Shown: piece after piece, positions 1 through 13,327 of the stretch | Layout of the letters: every line of letters starts with the position of its first letter | Position numbering within the stretch: the first letter of the stretch is position 1 | Position numbers and translations under genes: made by a program | The notes under the pieces: model-generated | What the model saw: the letters and a program-made list of their open reading frames with translations, nothing else | What the model was told of the DNA's origin: nothing | Database searches by the model: none | DNA from: Ailurus styani | Taxonomy: Eukaryota; Chordata; Mammalia; Carnivora; Ailuridae | NCBI GenBank assembly: GCA_002007465.1 | Contig: LNAC01000162.1 | Span: forward strand, 2,519,832 to 2,583,831 | DNA: 64,000 nt | Direction of reading: 5' to 3'

Positions 1-885
1 TCCTTTCTCTTGAGTGTAAATCTAAAACTACAATTACTATATATTAGCATTAGATATTGTTGGATAGTTCTCTGAAGTGAATGCAGGAATTATACTTTGG
101 GCAATTATGTATCAGATTTCTGGTTGCTCTATAATCTCCCCAACTTGTATATCTAGTTGTTGTCGTAGTTCTTGATCAATCCTTGGGTGGGCCTGATGTG
201 GTAGAATCTCCTTGTGGGTTTAATTTGAATTTCTTTTTATGCTAATGACGTTAAGCACATTTTAATATTTTTCTGATAATTTGGATATACTATATTGTGA
301 AGTTATTGATCTGAATCTATCTTTATATCTTCTATCTGTAAGGCCTTTAGGAGATTTATGTGTAGCAAATATCTAATCAGAGTAACTGGTTTGACTTTTT
401 ATTTTATGAATGATACACTTTATTGAACAGAAATTCTACATTGTAATGAAGCCCAGTTAATCAATACTTTACAGGAAATTTTTTTCCTATTTATCAAATA
501 AATGTTTATCTCAAACTCATTAAGATATTTATGATTTCTATTTTAGAAATGTATTCTCTCACAAGTTAATTTTTGAGCTAGTGATAAAAAATATGAAGAT
601 TAATATTTTCTATACAGATATCTTATTTATTCATCACAATGTACTGAAAACAAATTCATTTCCCTAGTGATCTACAGCAGCATTTTATCATGTTAAGTGA
701 CTTCATATGTGTGTCTCTTTCCATACTCTTGTTTACTGGTGTTGTCTTTTGTGCATCATTCTGTCAATAACACCCTGTTTAATTACCATAGTTTTGTATT
801 AGGCTTTAATTTTCGATAGTGTAGGTCCTCCCTGATTTTTCTTTTACAATATTATTTCTGGTTTATGGAAGCCTCTTATATTTTC
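1..885. other. AT-rich anonymous DNA
   Basis: No repeat family, RNA gene or sustained reading frame was recognised. The stretch is uniformly AT-rich, with scattered short T and A runs. Confidence 0.5.
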
Positions 886-940
886 AGGAAGGGAGGAAGG
901 AAGGAAGGAAGGGAGGGAGGGAAAGAAAGAAAGAAAGAAA

Positions 941-976
<36 letters not shown>

Positions 977-1084
977 AAAAAAGAAAGAAAGAAAGAAAAA
1001 AGAAAGAAAGAAAGAAAAGGAAGGAAGGAAGGAAGACAGAGAGAAAGAAAGGAAAAGAAAGAAACAGAAAGAAAAGACAAAAGT
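886..1084 (+). repeat. Polypurine microsatellite (GGAA)n/(GAAA)n
   Basis: About 200 bases are almost entirely A and G on the plus strand. The tract begins as GGAA/GGGA units, passes into long GAAA runs and returns to GGAA units. Open frames on both strands here (Lys/Glu/Arg-rich on plus, Phe/Leu/Ser-rich on minus) are low-complexity translations of the repeat, not genes. It may be the expanded A-rich tail of a lost retroposon, but no SINE body is visible beside it. Confidence 0.95.
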
Positions 1085-1871
1085 GACATAATCTTCTGAG
1101 ATTTTGTATGGTATTGCTTTAAATCTCCACATCTAATTAGGTAGAACTGACATCTCGAAATATTGAGTCCTCTAATATAAGAATATGGAATGAACCTCTG
1201 TTTATTTGGGAGTTACATAATATTTCTTAGTAATATTTTGTTTTTAGTATAGAATTTTTTTCCAACATCAAGTAGATTTATATCTAGGTTTATATTTATA
1301 TCATTATAAGTGGAAATTTTAAACATTATCTTTGCCATTTGATCATTTGGTTGGATGGAAATACATACACTCTTGTTTTTTCTCTATAAATAAAATATAA
1401 AGTATTAATAGAAACATAACTTTTTCTTTCACCCAATATAGCACCAAACTGTTAATCATTTTTAAATTTTCTCCTGTTTTTTTCCATGCTACCCATTTCC
1501 CAAAATGCCTTGAGAGTCTCCATTCATTTTCTCTCTATTATTCATAATTTGAAATTCCCCTGGCTTAGATCTTTTCCCAAAACTGTAATACCCACACTCT
1601 TCAAGGTGTCAAGGAAATGGAGGCTTTTATTTAACAGGATCCATTTATCTTAAAAGGAAGTTGTAGCTATAAATGGCATGCTTTCTATTATAATTAATGA
1701 AACAATATTGTATCATACTTCACCGAAGTGATACTTTATTGAAATCCGTACTCCTCAAAAAATATCTATTATTATTGTAATATTTTAAATTCCTTAAATA
1801 TTTTTTTAAAATACTGAAAAAGAAGCACTACCAAAATAAAAATTTTAGAAATGTTTTTGTATAAGCAATCC
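1085..1871. other. Anonymous DNA
   Basis: AT-rich sequence without a recognisable element or gene. Confidence 0.45.
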
Positions 1872-2090
1872 TTTTTTTTTCAATATATTAACACACGATG
1901 TTACATTAATTTCAGGTATACAATATAGTGATTGAACTAGGTTATATATTATGCTATGTTCACCATAAATGTAGCTCCCATCTGTCACCATACAGTGCTA
2001 CTACAATATCATTGATTATATTCTCTATGCTGTATCCTTTATTCCCATGATCTATTCACTATGTAACTGGAAGCTTATATTCTCCTAAGG
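1872..2090 (-). mobile_element. Old L1 3'-end fragment
   Basis: A T run followed by 'ttaatttcaggtatacaat', then the 'catctgtcaccatacag' and 'ctatgctgtat' words, matches the complement of old mammalian L1 3' ends as I remember them. The leading T run is the complement of the A tail, which gives minus orientation. It is diverged and has no visible target duplication, so the subfamily is not assigned. Confidence 0.6.
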
Positions 2091-2706
2091 AACAAAAATT
2101 AGTCAGAGAGAAGTTAAATGGAAAAAAAAAAATCAAGGACATTGTAGAGAAAATTCTCCCATTGGGAGAGGGTTGGATAAAACAATTAGTAATGTTTTAT
2201 CCAACTAAATGTTAAATAAAATTACTAATTGTCACAAAAATTCATTTTCCTCCAGGAATGAGCAATATTTTTCATGTTTTAGATAATAACTTTTGTATGT
2301 AGATGATACTGTGGAGAATTCTCTTAGGTTGAAGTGTCACATGGGTGCCTCAAATACCTTATTTTTAAATAATGACTGATACCACAATTCCTTTTCTATT
2401 ATCATCTTTGTGTGTAGGATCTAAATGTGTATGATTTTTCTAGTTCCCTTGACATTTATATTGGCACAAGTCAAGGCACCCTGAAAATGCTGCCTTCTTG
2501 TATACTTAATGTCTTTCAGATTTGAACACTGAAGATTTTCTAGAAATCCAGTATTTTCTTATTGTGCTCGATAATAACAAAACTCAATGCTTAAACATAT
2601 TAAATATAAGGTTTTAGAGGGTAAAAGCCACTTATGATATGTACCACCTTGCATGCATGTACACATGCAAACACACAATGTATCTGGAAATGCCCCCCCA
2701 AAGATA
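2091..2706. other. Anonymous DNA
   Basis: No element recognised. AT-rich. Confidence 0.45.
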
Positions 2707-2717
2707 TGTTTTTCCTT

Positions 2718-2915
2718 GTTGTTGTTGTTTTTTTAAGATTTTATTTATTTATTTGAGAGAGAGAGAAAGATAAGAGAGCTGAGAGAGAAAGCATGAGCAG
2801 GGAGAGGGAAAAGCAAACTCCCTGCTGAGCAGGGACGACCACATGGGGCTGGATACCCATGACCTGAGCCAAAAGCAGGTGCTTAACCTAACCGACTGAC
2901 CTAACCAAACACCCC
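2718..2915 (-). mobile_element. CAN-SINE (older copy)
   Basis: The complement of the SINE reads from the T-rich tail complement through 'aagattttatttatttattt' to a diverged head. It is flanked by an 11-bp target duplication TGTTTTTCCTT at 2707-2717 and 2916-2926. Substitutions in the ATGACCTGAGCC core and head mark it as an older copy. Confidence 0.93.
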
Positions 2916-2926
2916 TGTTTTTCCTT

Positions 2927-4690
2927 TTTCATGAAAGGAGAATCTCTTCCTGTTTCAAATTCAATATTTTCCCCACATGATTACTAAAATTTTGGGCTAA
3001 TCATTGCAAGTTGTATTACCCTTCACTAAAGCTCACAAGCTTCTTTTTTCAGAAAGATTGTTTTTTTATAAATATGTGGACACAAGGGACTTAGACAAAT
3101 ATTACAGATCTAAAAATATTATTTCAGATTATACATAGATGTCCTTGATTCATTCCTACTTTCCTTTATACTCGGTTTTGTGTTCATAAAGTATGTGGAT
3201 ATCTGTATTGGCCCACCCATAATAGAGTCAAGCAACAAATAAAGTTTTTCATAACTTCTATATGTGTATGTGTTTGTACATATATGTGGTTGTGTTTAAG
3301 GGGCAAATTTTAGAGGAAGATAAGTCACCCCATGTGTACACATATTCTAAAATTCTGCCTATATTCCATTTGATTCCATTTTCTCTCCTCCTCTTCCTAC
3401 CATTCTCCAACAAGAATAACACTATTTCTAATAACTATGTAGTAATTATTTACTAAATAATATCTTAAAGTAACATAACTGATTATAATTTTGTCCCATT
3501 TCTGCTTGAAACCAACTCTTCTAGCTTTCAAGTGATTAATCCTCATTAGATAATAAGATTTATTCTAGGATTCATGACGATAATCATATTATAAAATTTT
3601 TAAGAAGGTACTTTGTAACTTCAATGTTAATTCCATTTTGTTAGGAGGAGAAAATAATCCAGATTTGAAGTGAAAGCCAATTGTCTACATTTGTTATATA
3701 TGATTGCATGTTTGATTTGAGGGTGTTCTTGAAGTATTTTATCATGATGATAAATAGTACAGATGATTTTGCTTCATTTCATCTTAATCCACTATAGACA
3801 TTTAATCAAGGACATAAAAGTAAAGTGAAACTTGCCTCATTAAAATCACATCAGAACTGTGCTTTTTTTTTGGGAGGACTAGTTCTTGGCAAACTTGTAA
3901 TCATCACTTGTTTAGACCTCATAATTTTAGTAACAGTGGTATGTGCTTTAAACTTACCTGCATCACACAGGTTAATGTATAGAATAAAAGTTTCTTTTCA
4001 GTATCAGTAATTTCGACTATCCTATAAACATTTTTAGTTTCTCCATTACCATCTACATTTTTCTAAGGAGTAAAAAACAAGATCATTTATTATCTCTCGG
4101 GGAAAGCAGCCTTATAAAACTGACTTGATTGAAACAAAAGACAAAGCCCCAAATAAAACGTCCTCTCAGCATTCTCTAAAGCTCTTGTTATATATTTTTT
4201 TTGAACTATAAATGACCCTTTCTGACATAAAATACTTCTTTCCTTTACTTATCTTCTATTAGTTATCTGCAAGGTTTAATTTAAAATAAAGGAATATAGT
4301 AGATTCTGGTATTAGACAGTAGGGAATTAGGGATGCATTACTCCACTTGCCTTTTCCCTGATGTGTGACAGAAATGCTAATGAAAATAAACTAAAAAATA
4401 TACAGATATATCGATATTTTCTAAAATATTAAATCTAAATCAGGGTTGATAGTTTTCTGAAAATATTATCAAAACAGAGATGTATCCCTAAAACAAAATG
4501 ACACAAATAGAGAAGAATGTCTACTTTTCTTTGAAGAATTCCAGCAGTTAAACACTTCTGTTTATGCCATTCTGTGCGTTTTTTTTTCCTTAGGTGCAGA
4601 TTCTACATGTGGCTTAATTAAGCTTATTAATTATTCTGTTCATATGTGCACTTATTAATCTTTCTGCCTTTATCTATTAAATAACATATT
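2927..4690. other. Anonymous AT-rich DNA
   Basis: No element, RNA or gene recognised. A short TATATGTGTATGTG patch near 3260 underlies a spurious 64-codon frame. Confidence 0.4.
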
Positions 4691-5268
4691 GAGACCAAGT
4701 TCAGCATATGGAATGATTTTTTTTTAAATATCTTTTGCAGCAATACCTGTGTCCTGTATAGCTAAATAACCAGATAAGAGTGGCCTTATCCCCATGAACA
4801 CTAGAATTTTCCATTACTCTTCAGATTAAATTCATGGTACATTATTTCCTTGGTCTCCAAGTTAATGAAAGTCTTTGGAAACCTTTACAGCAGAAAGAAA
4901 AGTCAAGAAGATTCCATGCATGAGAAGAATTCCAATTGCCATTGCTGATTCTGAGTTGCAGGGACCCATGTGCAAAGACTGGAGAGAAGCTTCTTGTAGC
5001 TAAGCAAGGTCTCTGGCTGACAGCCAACAAGAAAATGGGGACATCAGTCCTATAACTGCAAAGACCTGAATTTGGCTAACAAACGAAAAGATCTGCTTTT
5101 CCTCAGAGCCCTAAGTATAGATGCAGCCCTGCAGTATCTTGATTCTAGCCTGGAGAGCCTCACTTCAGATTTGAAAGCTACAGAATTGTGATATTATAAT
5201 AAGTGGGTATTGTTTAAGCCGCCAAGTTCATACAATTTGTATGGCAGTGATAGAAAACCAATGTAGGC
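4691..5268 (+). mobile_element. MLT1-type LTR (ERVL-MaLR)
   Basis: The right half has the MaLR layout: a 'gctgacagccaacaagaaaatgg' region, then 'cctcagagccct', then a 3' end with 'cagaattgtgatattataataag', 'tgtttaagccgccaagttc' and 'gatagaaaaccaatg'. Those words correspond to the ACAGAACTGTGAGA...TTTAAGCCAC...AATAGGAAACTAAT end of MLT1 LTRs. The left boundary is approximate. It is a decayed solo LTR with no internal region seen. Confidence 0.7.
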
Positions 5269-7499
5269 AAATTCAAAAGAAGCTCTAAAGAGAGTTTCAC
5301 AGTATTTCTAATTGTCTTTCTACCGTTAAAGAAATGGACGAAATAAGTTCACTATTCATTAAGTTCTTATTCCCTTCCAAAATTCCCTTCTGAAGGAGTA
5401 ATAGGAGTTTAACTGGTTTTATTGCTCACTACTTTTTTGTCAACATGTCAAATTCATTTGGATTTTTATTTTCTCTTCTGTGCTATTCTCTATTGTTTAA
5501 TCATTTTTCAGTTTGTCCTTTTAAAATTTTTAAATTTTTTTCTTTTATACTCTAATGGTGGGCCCTTGAATTGGCTGATATAATAAAGTGTTAGAAATTA
5601 GTTCTAAATTAAAACATTTTTTCTTTTTTGTATATATTTGATAATATTAGCAATATAAGTAGAATAACATTTTTATATTGCCAAATATGGATAACCAATA
5701 CTATTTAACTATATTTATTTCATTTTTATATGGCTGGATTTTCATTCAGTAGCTCTCATATGGAATAGCACCAATATGTGCTCTTACATTTATGTTAATT
5801 TGGTGCCCATGAAAATTGAAATGAAAGTACAGAATATAAAACTCAAGCTGTTGTTCATTACCTTATATGATTGTTAAATGAATGATTTTCCTTTAGTGTA
5901 TTTTGATCCTGAACAAGAAAAATATCTTTTCCAGAATTTAGCAAATTCTAGTTTTCTGTTTCAGCGCAAAATAAAAGTGTAGAGAAATATTAAAATTATT
6001 AGTCACACAAATGAATGATATATTTTATATACTATTACTAGCCAAAAAAAAATGTTTAAGAGATGAATATATAACTTTCCTTATGTTCATTTCAAGGTAA
6101 TAAAATAAAACTCAGGACATTTTTTCCTCATCCACAGCTGAGGGAATTAGTTATTATGAAAAACGAAGTTTTGTATATCTGATAGTTTTAATCAACATAT
6201 ATAAAGTCCTGGTAAAATCAAAAAAGGCCTATTAATTTCCAATCCTTGTATAAATAACTTATAATATCATATCTATAAAATTCATCTTTTAACTTACAAA
6301 ATTGTAGAAACAATATGTGAAGCTGTGTTTCAGTAAAGTGGATTCTCAAATTAGACCTTTTTCAGTGGTGCAATGTATAAAAGAATAAAATTAATATTTT
6401 TGCAAAAGGCATGCGACTTCTAATTCATTTATTCAATATGCACATGATGCATAACATGGAATTCTAAGGTTATATAGAAAATAGAATTCATCCTATAAAA
6501 TAAAGCCTAGTATCTGACTGTAAGGAGTAACTACAATCCTGAAGAAAATAGCAGTATAACAGAATGGATGGCAAAGGAAAAAATTATTAGGGAAAAATTA
6601 TTAGTCCTTTAAGAGAAAATATTTTCACACACAGTGCTTCTAGCTGGTGGAATCGAATAAGTTTTCATTGGGAGGGTCATAGTGGTACTGAGACATGAAG
6701 AATAAGCACAATGAGACAAAAAGAAATAGATGACAAGCATCCCATGAGAAGTGTTGGACATCGTGAGAATGGAGAAGCATAAAAAATTTGTATCAAAAAT
6801 TAGATTTTAAATTTTATCAGAAAACCTTAAATTGGCTAGAAAATCTCTAGCTTGGCCAGAAATGTGAGTCATGAAAAGTACTACAAGAGAAAATTTTTTC
6901 CATTAGATTCAGAAAAATAGTTCAGAACTAATGCCTAAATTGTCTGGCCAACAACTCTAGGACTTAACATATAGATAAGAAAAAGCATTAAACATATTTG
7001 GATGGGGTTGAAAATGGAGTTACCATCAGGCCAGCAATTTCATAACAGTTTTTTGATTGAAGTTTTAGGTACCTGTATATATGATAGGTATATTAATTAT
7101 TAATATTTATTTTAGAAAAATTTTCCTAATTTTTATTACTATATTAAGTAATGCTATCTTCAATATTGATATAAAATCCTTATTATTAATATATTATTCT
7201 TATACATATTTATATTTATTATATGAAGAATATTGTTTATACAAGTTTGAGTTTATATAATTAATGTATTCTCATTGTTCAAAATTTATATTCTCTATTT
7301 GTCTTGAATCTACTTAAAGCCAGATTGTGTTTTTTTGACACTGTACAGTAAATGGAGCCTAATATATTAAGATGAATTTATAAGGCCAATATACTTTTGG
7401 ATGATTGTAGTAATAGTGATGCCACACTTTTAACATTGAATTTGTAAATTTGTGGTTATGTAGTATACAAATATTCACTTAGGATAAATTTTTCCTGAA
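5269..7499. other. Anonymous AT-rich DNA
   Basis: No confident element. Around 6510-6860 the wording loosely resembles an ancient mammalian repeat I cannot name. 7070-7260 is extremely AT-rich. Confidence 0.4.
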
Positions 7500-7925
7500 G
7501 TATATATAGCCAACATACGTTATGTTATGGTAACAAATAACCCGATAATCTCAGCTCTCTACAACAAAGGAGTTTATTTCTCTCATAACACACCTTGAGG
7601 ATTGCCTGCTGCTCTGTTCCAGATTCCTCTTCCTTCTATAATCCAGGCTAAAAGAACAATCTCTATCAATCATGCTCTCTTGGCAAAGAAAAGGGGATTT
7701 GAACAATCCATAAGATGGCTCTTAAAACTTGTCCTCCAGCTAAGCCTGTATCACTTCTACGCACACTTCACCCAAAGAAACAAGCCTACAGCCAACTGGG
7801 CAAGAACACACCCACCTTCCCTTCACAGTGAGGTTCTTCCAGTTACATAGCTCCTTGCAGAAGTGAGTCATCTTTTTACAGGTTAGGGAACCCATAACTG
7901 GTTACAGTAATTCAATCTATAACAT
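7500..7925. repeat. Ancient interspersed repeat, family not assigned
   Basis: The block opens 'taacaaataacccgataatctcag' and continues 'acaacaaaggagtttatttctc', a pattern seen in common ancient mammalian repeats (compare TAACAAATTACCCCAAAACTTAGTGGC). Its GC content is higher than the surroundings. The 82-codon frame at 7602-7850 lies wholly inside and is considered incidental. The class (DNA transposon or LTR) is uncertain. Confidence 0.45.
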
Positions 7926-9329
7926 TTAATTATTAAATACTAGCATCATGAGAAGGTCTGGTTAAAAAATAGAGCCTTTGAAATTTTGCAAGTTATATTT
8001 ATTTGGAGATCATAAAGAATATTAATAGATAAAATGTATTCACTTTTTCTGTAGTGTAAAAGCAGATGGTTTATTGTTTTAATGGAGTGTTTCAAAGTGA
8101 TCTGCTTTGTACATTAAGTCTTGTAGACGGTGACTTTATCTCCTATCACTTACAAAGACCTGTTATTTTTTAGCAAATATTTGAGATCTGAAATACTGCA
8201 CAAGAAAGTACCAGGCTGAGAGAAGACTCATCTATTCATGTACTGTCTTAAAATGTAATATAATAAATGCACATGAAGCCTCTTGGTTATTTGCTGTCTT
8301 AGAAACAATCTCCATCACTTCAAAGGAGAGTGGCAAATTTGTTATATAATGAGATATATTCCATTTCTCACTTCCTTATATCAGCCAACCATAATTTTTT
8401 TCTCCATTACTACTTTATAAACACTTTCCTATTATTAAGGAAACAAAGAAGACATACTAACTAGGAGAGAGGAAAGAAACTCAGATTTGCAATAATTGAA
8501 TTTGTGCCACTACTGGCCTTTTAGAAAGTCATTTACCAGGTGAGAATGTCATTTCTATTATGTGCTGTTACAATGCCTATGAGATTCATTTACATAGAAT
8601 CCCTTGACACTATTATTACCTCTTCATCTTGATAATAGAAATGGTTCATTGTTATAGACAGTAGTGCAGAGATGAGTATTTACAGCTTCAGCACTTACAG
8701 AGTTGGTCTTCATATATACTATTAAACCATTCCTTAGAATTATGTGCCTATATTTAAGTGAGTACGTTTTTGTGTATTTGCTAATAAAGTTTTATCTGCT
8801 CTTATTTTAAGTTCCAATTCTAGCAATTTCAAAATAATGGATGTAGCTGAGATTGCACTTTACACAGCAGTAAGCCAGCTGCTGCCACTTAAAGAAATAT
8901 TTAATAATATAGAATATTATTATTTGGCATAATAAGAAAGAGAGCATAGTTTACCATTCTACACAGTAAGATTAAAACTTGGTCCATATATTTAAAATAT
9001 GCTCTGCTTAAAAAAATGAATAAAGTTATCCTACAGTTACCCTCATAGATGTGAAATTTCTAATCATTATGAGCAAGTAGATATTTTCATGGATGCTTAA
9101 ATATTTCTATGTTTAGCCAATTACTTATTTAAAAAGCTGGAATTCTCAAACCTTAGTGCATATACACAAACTCTTTAAATAAGATTTATATTTTACGTCA
9201 CACTTCATGTTCTTCCAGAAAATGTGGCTAAAATGTGCTTCTGCTTTTTAGGTGCATAAATAAAAGATATCTGGCTTGGGGGGTGGGGGGGGAGAAGCAC
9301 TCATTGCATCAGTATGGTTTTTGCCAATG
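7926..9329. other. Anonymous DNA
   Basis: No element or gene recognised. A short G run is present at 9279-9292. Confidence 0.4.
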
Positions 9330-9700
9330 ACTCTCCCTGACTTGGGTTTAGTTAGGCTCCTCTGAGCCCTCTTCACTACTAGATCTCGACATTGGACTTC
9401 TGTTTCCTAGACAAATTCAATTCTAGCAGGAATCCTATTTGTCAGTTTAGCAAAAATTCCTCCCACTCTTGATATCTAACTATCCAGTATACTTTCCTCT
9501 TAAGTTGGTTTAGCAAGAACCCCACCCACCTTCTGATGTCTCTTCTCAGTAATTTCCCATCCATTGAGTTTCTCGCCCTCTCACCCTACTCGTTGGCCAT
9601 AAATTCCCATTTGTCCTTGTATTTGGAGTTAAGCCTGAGATCTCTTCTCTATTGCAGCAGTCTGAAATAAAGTCTTCCATTTTAACAAGTGTCAGAATAT
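9330..9700 (+). mobile_element. LTR-like sequence with polyadenylation signal
   Basis: The sequence has an LTR-like order: a pyrimidine-rich left half with two diverged direct repeats (GTTTAGCAA- followed by CCCAC- words near 9450 and 9510), a TATA-like 'gccataaattcc' near 9597, then 'ctcttctctattgcagcag', AATAAAG at 9667 and 'ttttaacaagtgtcag' at the end. I recall similar ERV LTRs but cannot name the family. A 113-codon minus-strand frame overlaps it and is not supported as a gene. Confidence 0.5.
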
Positions 9701-9989
9701 TTTTTCCTTTAAGATTCTTAACAAAACAAAACAAAAACAAACAAAGCAAAACCAGTGAGATGTAAATATACAGAGAGAAAGGACTTAGTTTAATGAACTG
9801 GCTGATAAGATAACAAGTCAAAATCTGAAGGGTAGGATAGCAAGATGGAAACTCAGGAAAGGGCTGAAGTTGTGGTGTTGAATCCAAAATCTAAAGGGCA
9901 GGGTGACAAAATGCAAATTTAGATAGAATGTCCACATTACAGTTTTGAGTAGAATTCCTTTTTGTCCAGAAACCTCAATTTTTGCTTAG
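9701..9989. other. Anonymous DNA with A-rich stretch
   Basis: CAAAACAAAACAAAAA-type simple sequence sits at 9720-9755. Nothing else was recognised. Confidence 0.4.
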
Positions 9990-10195
9990 AAGGTCTTCAA
10001 CTGATTAGATGAGGCCTACTCACATTATTGAACATAATCTCCTTTATTTAAAGTCAACTAACTATAGATGTTAGTCAGATCTACAAAATACTTCACAGCA
10101 ACATCTAGATTACTGTTTGACCAAACAATGGATACCATAGGCTAGCCAAGTTGACACATGGAATTTACAATTACAAGCTGTTGTGTTCTAAACAT
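9990..10195 (+). repeat. Ancient interspersed repeat, family not assigned
   Basis: Words such as 'cttcaactgattagatgaggcc', 'cacattattgaacataatctcc' and 'ctagccaagttgacaca' match a common ancient mammalian repeat known to me only by its text. No ends are defined. Confidence 0.45.
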
Positions 10196-11417
10196 AAAGT
10201 CACCATGTCAAAAAAAAAAGTGTATGAATAATTAAAAAGCATAACCCAACTCTATTTAAATATGGAATTGGTATCTTTTACCTTGTCCCTATCAATATTC
10301 CATTATTCATAGATATTTGACTAATTCTTAACTGAAAATTATCTTCAAATCCAGGGTATGATCTAGTATTTCAAAAAATTTCATGAGTAAACATTATATA
10401 AGACAGGAAGGTAGAGGATTCATTCTCTTTCCAAAAATGTTGATAGACATAGTGCTCTCATCTTAATCCCAAGTAAGCTGTGTTTTTATAGACAAAACAC
10501 TTTACTGAAGCATTCTTAGGTTTTAATACTTGGAGTGTCTCAAATCTTTTAAGCAGTCCACTGGCACAATTTCTAGCAGTATTTATATCACTCACAAATG
10601 CCTTAGGGAAAATCATGGATTGCAGGGGCTTTCTTGTCTGTGGAAGTTTCTGATTAACGCTTTGTCATTCTAAAGAAAGATGGAAAATGATCATATAATC
10701 TGTGTCCAATGACTAACAATTATTTTATCTGCTAAATATTTATTCCTGCAAAATATTTATTTAGAGTATGATAATTTTCTACCTAAAAATTAAAGATATA
10801 GTAGAAACATATGACAAATAATTATTCAACTCTTCCTTCTTGGAGAATAATGCAAAATTTCAGATCAAAGAAATGATTATACTAGGAGTATAAAGGTCAT
10901 AAAACTCCACTCAATCAGAGTCAGAGCAAAGGCAGACACAAAGTGGCAGCTAGAGAATATGAGGGGTAAAAAATGCAGAGAGCAGGGGTTGGGGGAGGTG
11001 CAGCAGGAAAGAACTATGAAAGCTTTTCAGGAAGAGCAGACAGTTCCCATAGTAACAAAGCATAATGTTCTCTCGATGTAAAAGAACCTATTTTGAATGT
11101 GTTATTGGTGATTCATATGAAAAAAAAAAACAACGTAGTTTAGAGAAGCTGGCAGAAGAATTTATATACCACAAGTCCAGGAAGCTATGAGATGTTAGGA
11201 ATACACTTGTAATTTCTGCTGTTAGATTTGTGTTCATAGAAGATACTGATATTTAGCAGTGCAACTGATTCAGTCCATGAGGACTTATCAGTATGAGAGT
11301 AAGAACGACAATTAAATTAGCAGTCACTTCACTTACCAAACCTTGTATATCAGAAACGTGTCCATTCACAAAAAAGAACCCCTTTTTTCTCATTCGCACA
11401 TGGGCTAGTAGTAGCTC
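10196..11417. other. Anonymous DNA
   Basis: No element recognised. A slightly G-rich patch (10960-11040) contains GGGGTTGGGGGAGG. Confidence 0.4.
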
Positions 11418-11439
11418 TGTGTGTGTGTGTGTGTGTGTG
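11418..11439 (+). repeat. (TG)n microsatellite
   Basis: Eleven uninterrupted TG units, continuing into CACACTTGCATGCATGTGTG. Short frames on both strands reflect this repeat. Confidence 0.9.
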
Positions 11440-12283
11440 CACACTTGCATGCATGTGTGTTTACTGAAAGAGAGAGACAGAGAAAGAAATCAAAGTTTTA
11501 TTTAAAAACATATATGCCAATATGGAAAAAAGTTGTTGCAGATTTGAAAACTATTCAAAAATATTTACTTCAGCCATCCTCCATCTCTGGGAAAAAGATA
11601 ATACTGTAAAACTTGATCCTAAGATCAGTCATTTTGTTTGCATTTGTCAGTAGACTATGGCAGGTATAAAGTGTCAAAGGCTTAGAAATGTATGTACTAC
11701 TAATTCCTCTTGAACCTCTACCATCATCCTAAGAAAAACATGTACTGTCTAGCCTGTTGGTACAAAAAGTGTAAGAAAAATATGAATCAGATACATATCA
11801 ATTCAGTCCATCTTCAATCAACTAACCTCCAGTTGAATTTGGGAGTGTTTTGTTATGTATCAATAGCCAACCATTACTAAAATTGGCAACTAGAAATGGA
11901 GAGTTGTGATAATAAAATCCTAAAATAGGTAGCACTGGCTTTGGAAGTGAGAACAAGTGAAGACAGGAAAAGCATAATAAAACTATAACTGGAGGCTTGA
12001 AAAATAGAAACCTGTCTTGTTTCATCAACAGTAACTAAAAATGTACTTAAAGAACTGAGGCAGATTTTTGCCAGGCAGAATGTTGATAGCATGAACTAGC
12101 TTCTTTTGGCCACTTATTATTAGGCTCTATAAGATAGAAGTACACTCAAAAAAACAAACAACAACAAAAACAGGCCAATTTACAAGCAGAATTTAGAAAA
12201 AAACTGTTGAGTCTGTTTTCTGTTTTCTCATTTAAGGACTTGAAAGTCACCACTGTATTCTAACAGAAAGGACAAAGAAGAAC
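11440..12283. other. Anonymous DNA
   Basis: No element recognised. Two overlapping minus-strand frames (68 and 71 codons, 11822-12092) have no recognisable domain and are not supported as genes. Confidence 0.4.
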
Positions 12284-12499
12284 AGACTGAAAAATCAATA
12301 ACCTTCCTTGTATCCATAATGCAAGAGAGAACAGAGGACAAACCACTGCCCAAAAGATTGGAGAGACAGACAGGCAAATATAAGGAGTCATTGTTTACTA
12401 GAACAGAGACACACAGGTGGAAACTAGAAACAGCCACAGGAATCAGTGCCAGGTAAGGGATACCTAAACTTTAACCTGTATAGTGTTATTTGAGAGTAG
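12284..12499 (+). repeat. Left arm of ~220-bp inverted repeat
   Basis: This segment is closely matched, at roughly 85-90% by eye, by the reverse complement of 14301-14525. Shared blocks include 'actgaaaaatcaataacc', 'ccactgcccaaaagattgg', 'aaatataaggagtcattg' and 'gggatacctaaacttta'. Similarity stops abruptly at both ends. I do not recognise the arm as a named repeat. Confidence 0.9.
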
Positions 12500-13125
12500 A
12501 CTTGGAAGGGATGTAAATTCCTATGTATGGATCCCCAAAAAACCAAAAAAAAATTTGACAAAGAACAAAATTGGAAGATTCATACTTCCTGATTTTAAAA
12601 CATATTAAAAATAAACAGGAATCAAAACGGTATGTGACTGGCACAAAGACAGAAATCTAGACAATAGAATAACATAGAAAGCCAAGAAATGAATCATTAT
12701 ATATATACGGCCAAATGATCTTCTACAAAGCTGTGAAATGTAGTCAATGGGAGAAAATACAGTCTTTTCAACAAATGGTGCTGGGAAAATGGTTATCCAC
12801 TCTCAAAATAATAAAGTTGTAATTTTAACTTACTTCATATGCAAAAAGTCACCCAAAGTGTATTAATTACCTAAACATAAGAACTAAAACTCCTAAAAGA
12901 AAAGATAGAAGAAATCTTCATGATATTGGATTTAGCAATGATTTCTTGGATATGACATGAAAAACACAGATATCAAAAGTAAAAAATAGAAAAACTAAGC
13001 TACATCAAACTTAAAAACTGTTATGCATCAAAGGACACAATCAACAGAATGAAAAGGAAACCTACAAATTTGGAGAAAATAGTTGCAAATCACATACCTG
13101 AAAAGAGGTTAAAATCCAGACTATA

Positions 13126-13327
13126 GGGGCGCCTGGGTGGCTCAGTCATTAAGCAACTGCCTTCGGCTCAGGTCATGATCTCAGGGTCCTGGGTTGAGTC
13201 CCACATTGGGCTCCCTGCTCAGCGGGAAACCTGCTTCTCCCTCTCCCACTCCCCCTGCTTGTATCCTCTCTCTAGCTGTCTCTCTCTCTCTCTCTCTCCG
13301 TCAAATAAATAAATAAAATCTTTAAAA
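13126..13327 (+). mobile_element. CAN-SINE inside the old L1
   Basis: Nearly full-length, from 'ggggcgcctgggtggctcag' to the AAATAAATAAATAAAATC tail. A perfect 15-bp target duplication AAAATCCAGACTATA lies at 13111-13125 and 13328-13342. A (TC)n run precedes the tail. Confidence 0.98.

Noticed and set aside
9720..9755. CAAAACAAAA direct-repeat array considered as a CRISPR-like or regulatory array
   Set aside because: It is an A-rich simple repeat with no spacer structure. CRISPR is not expected in mammalian DNA.
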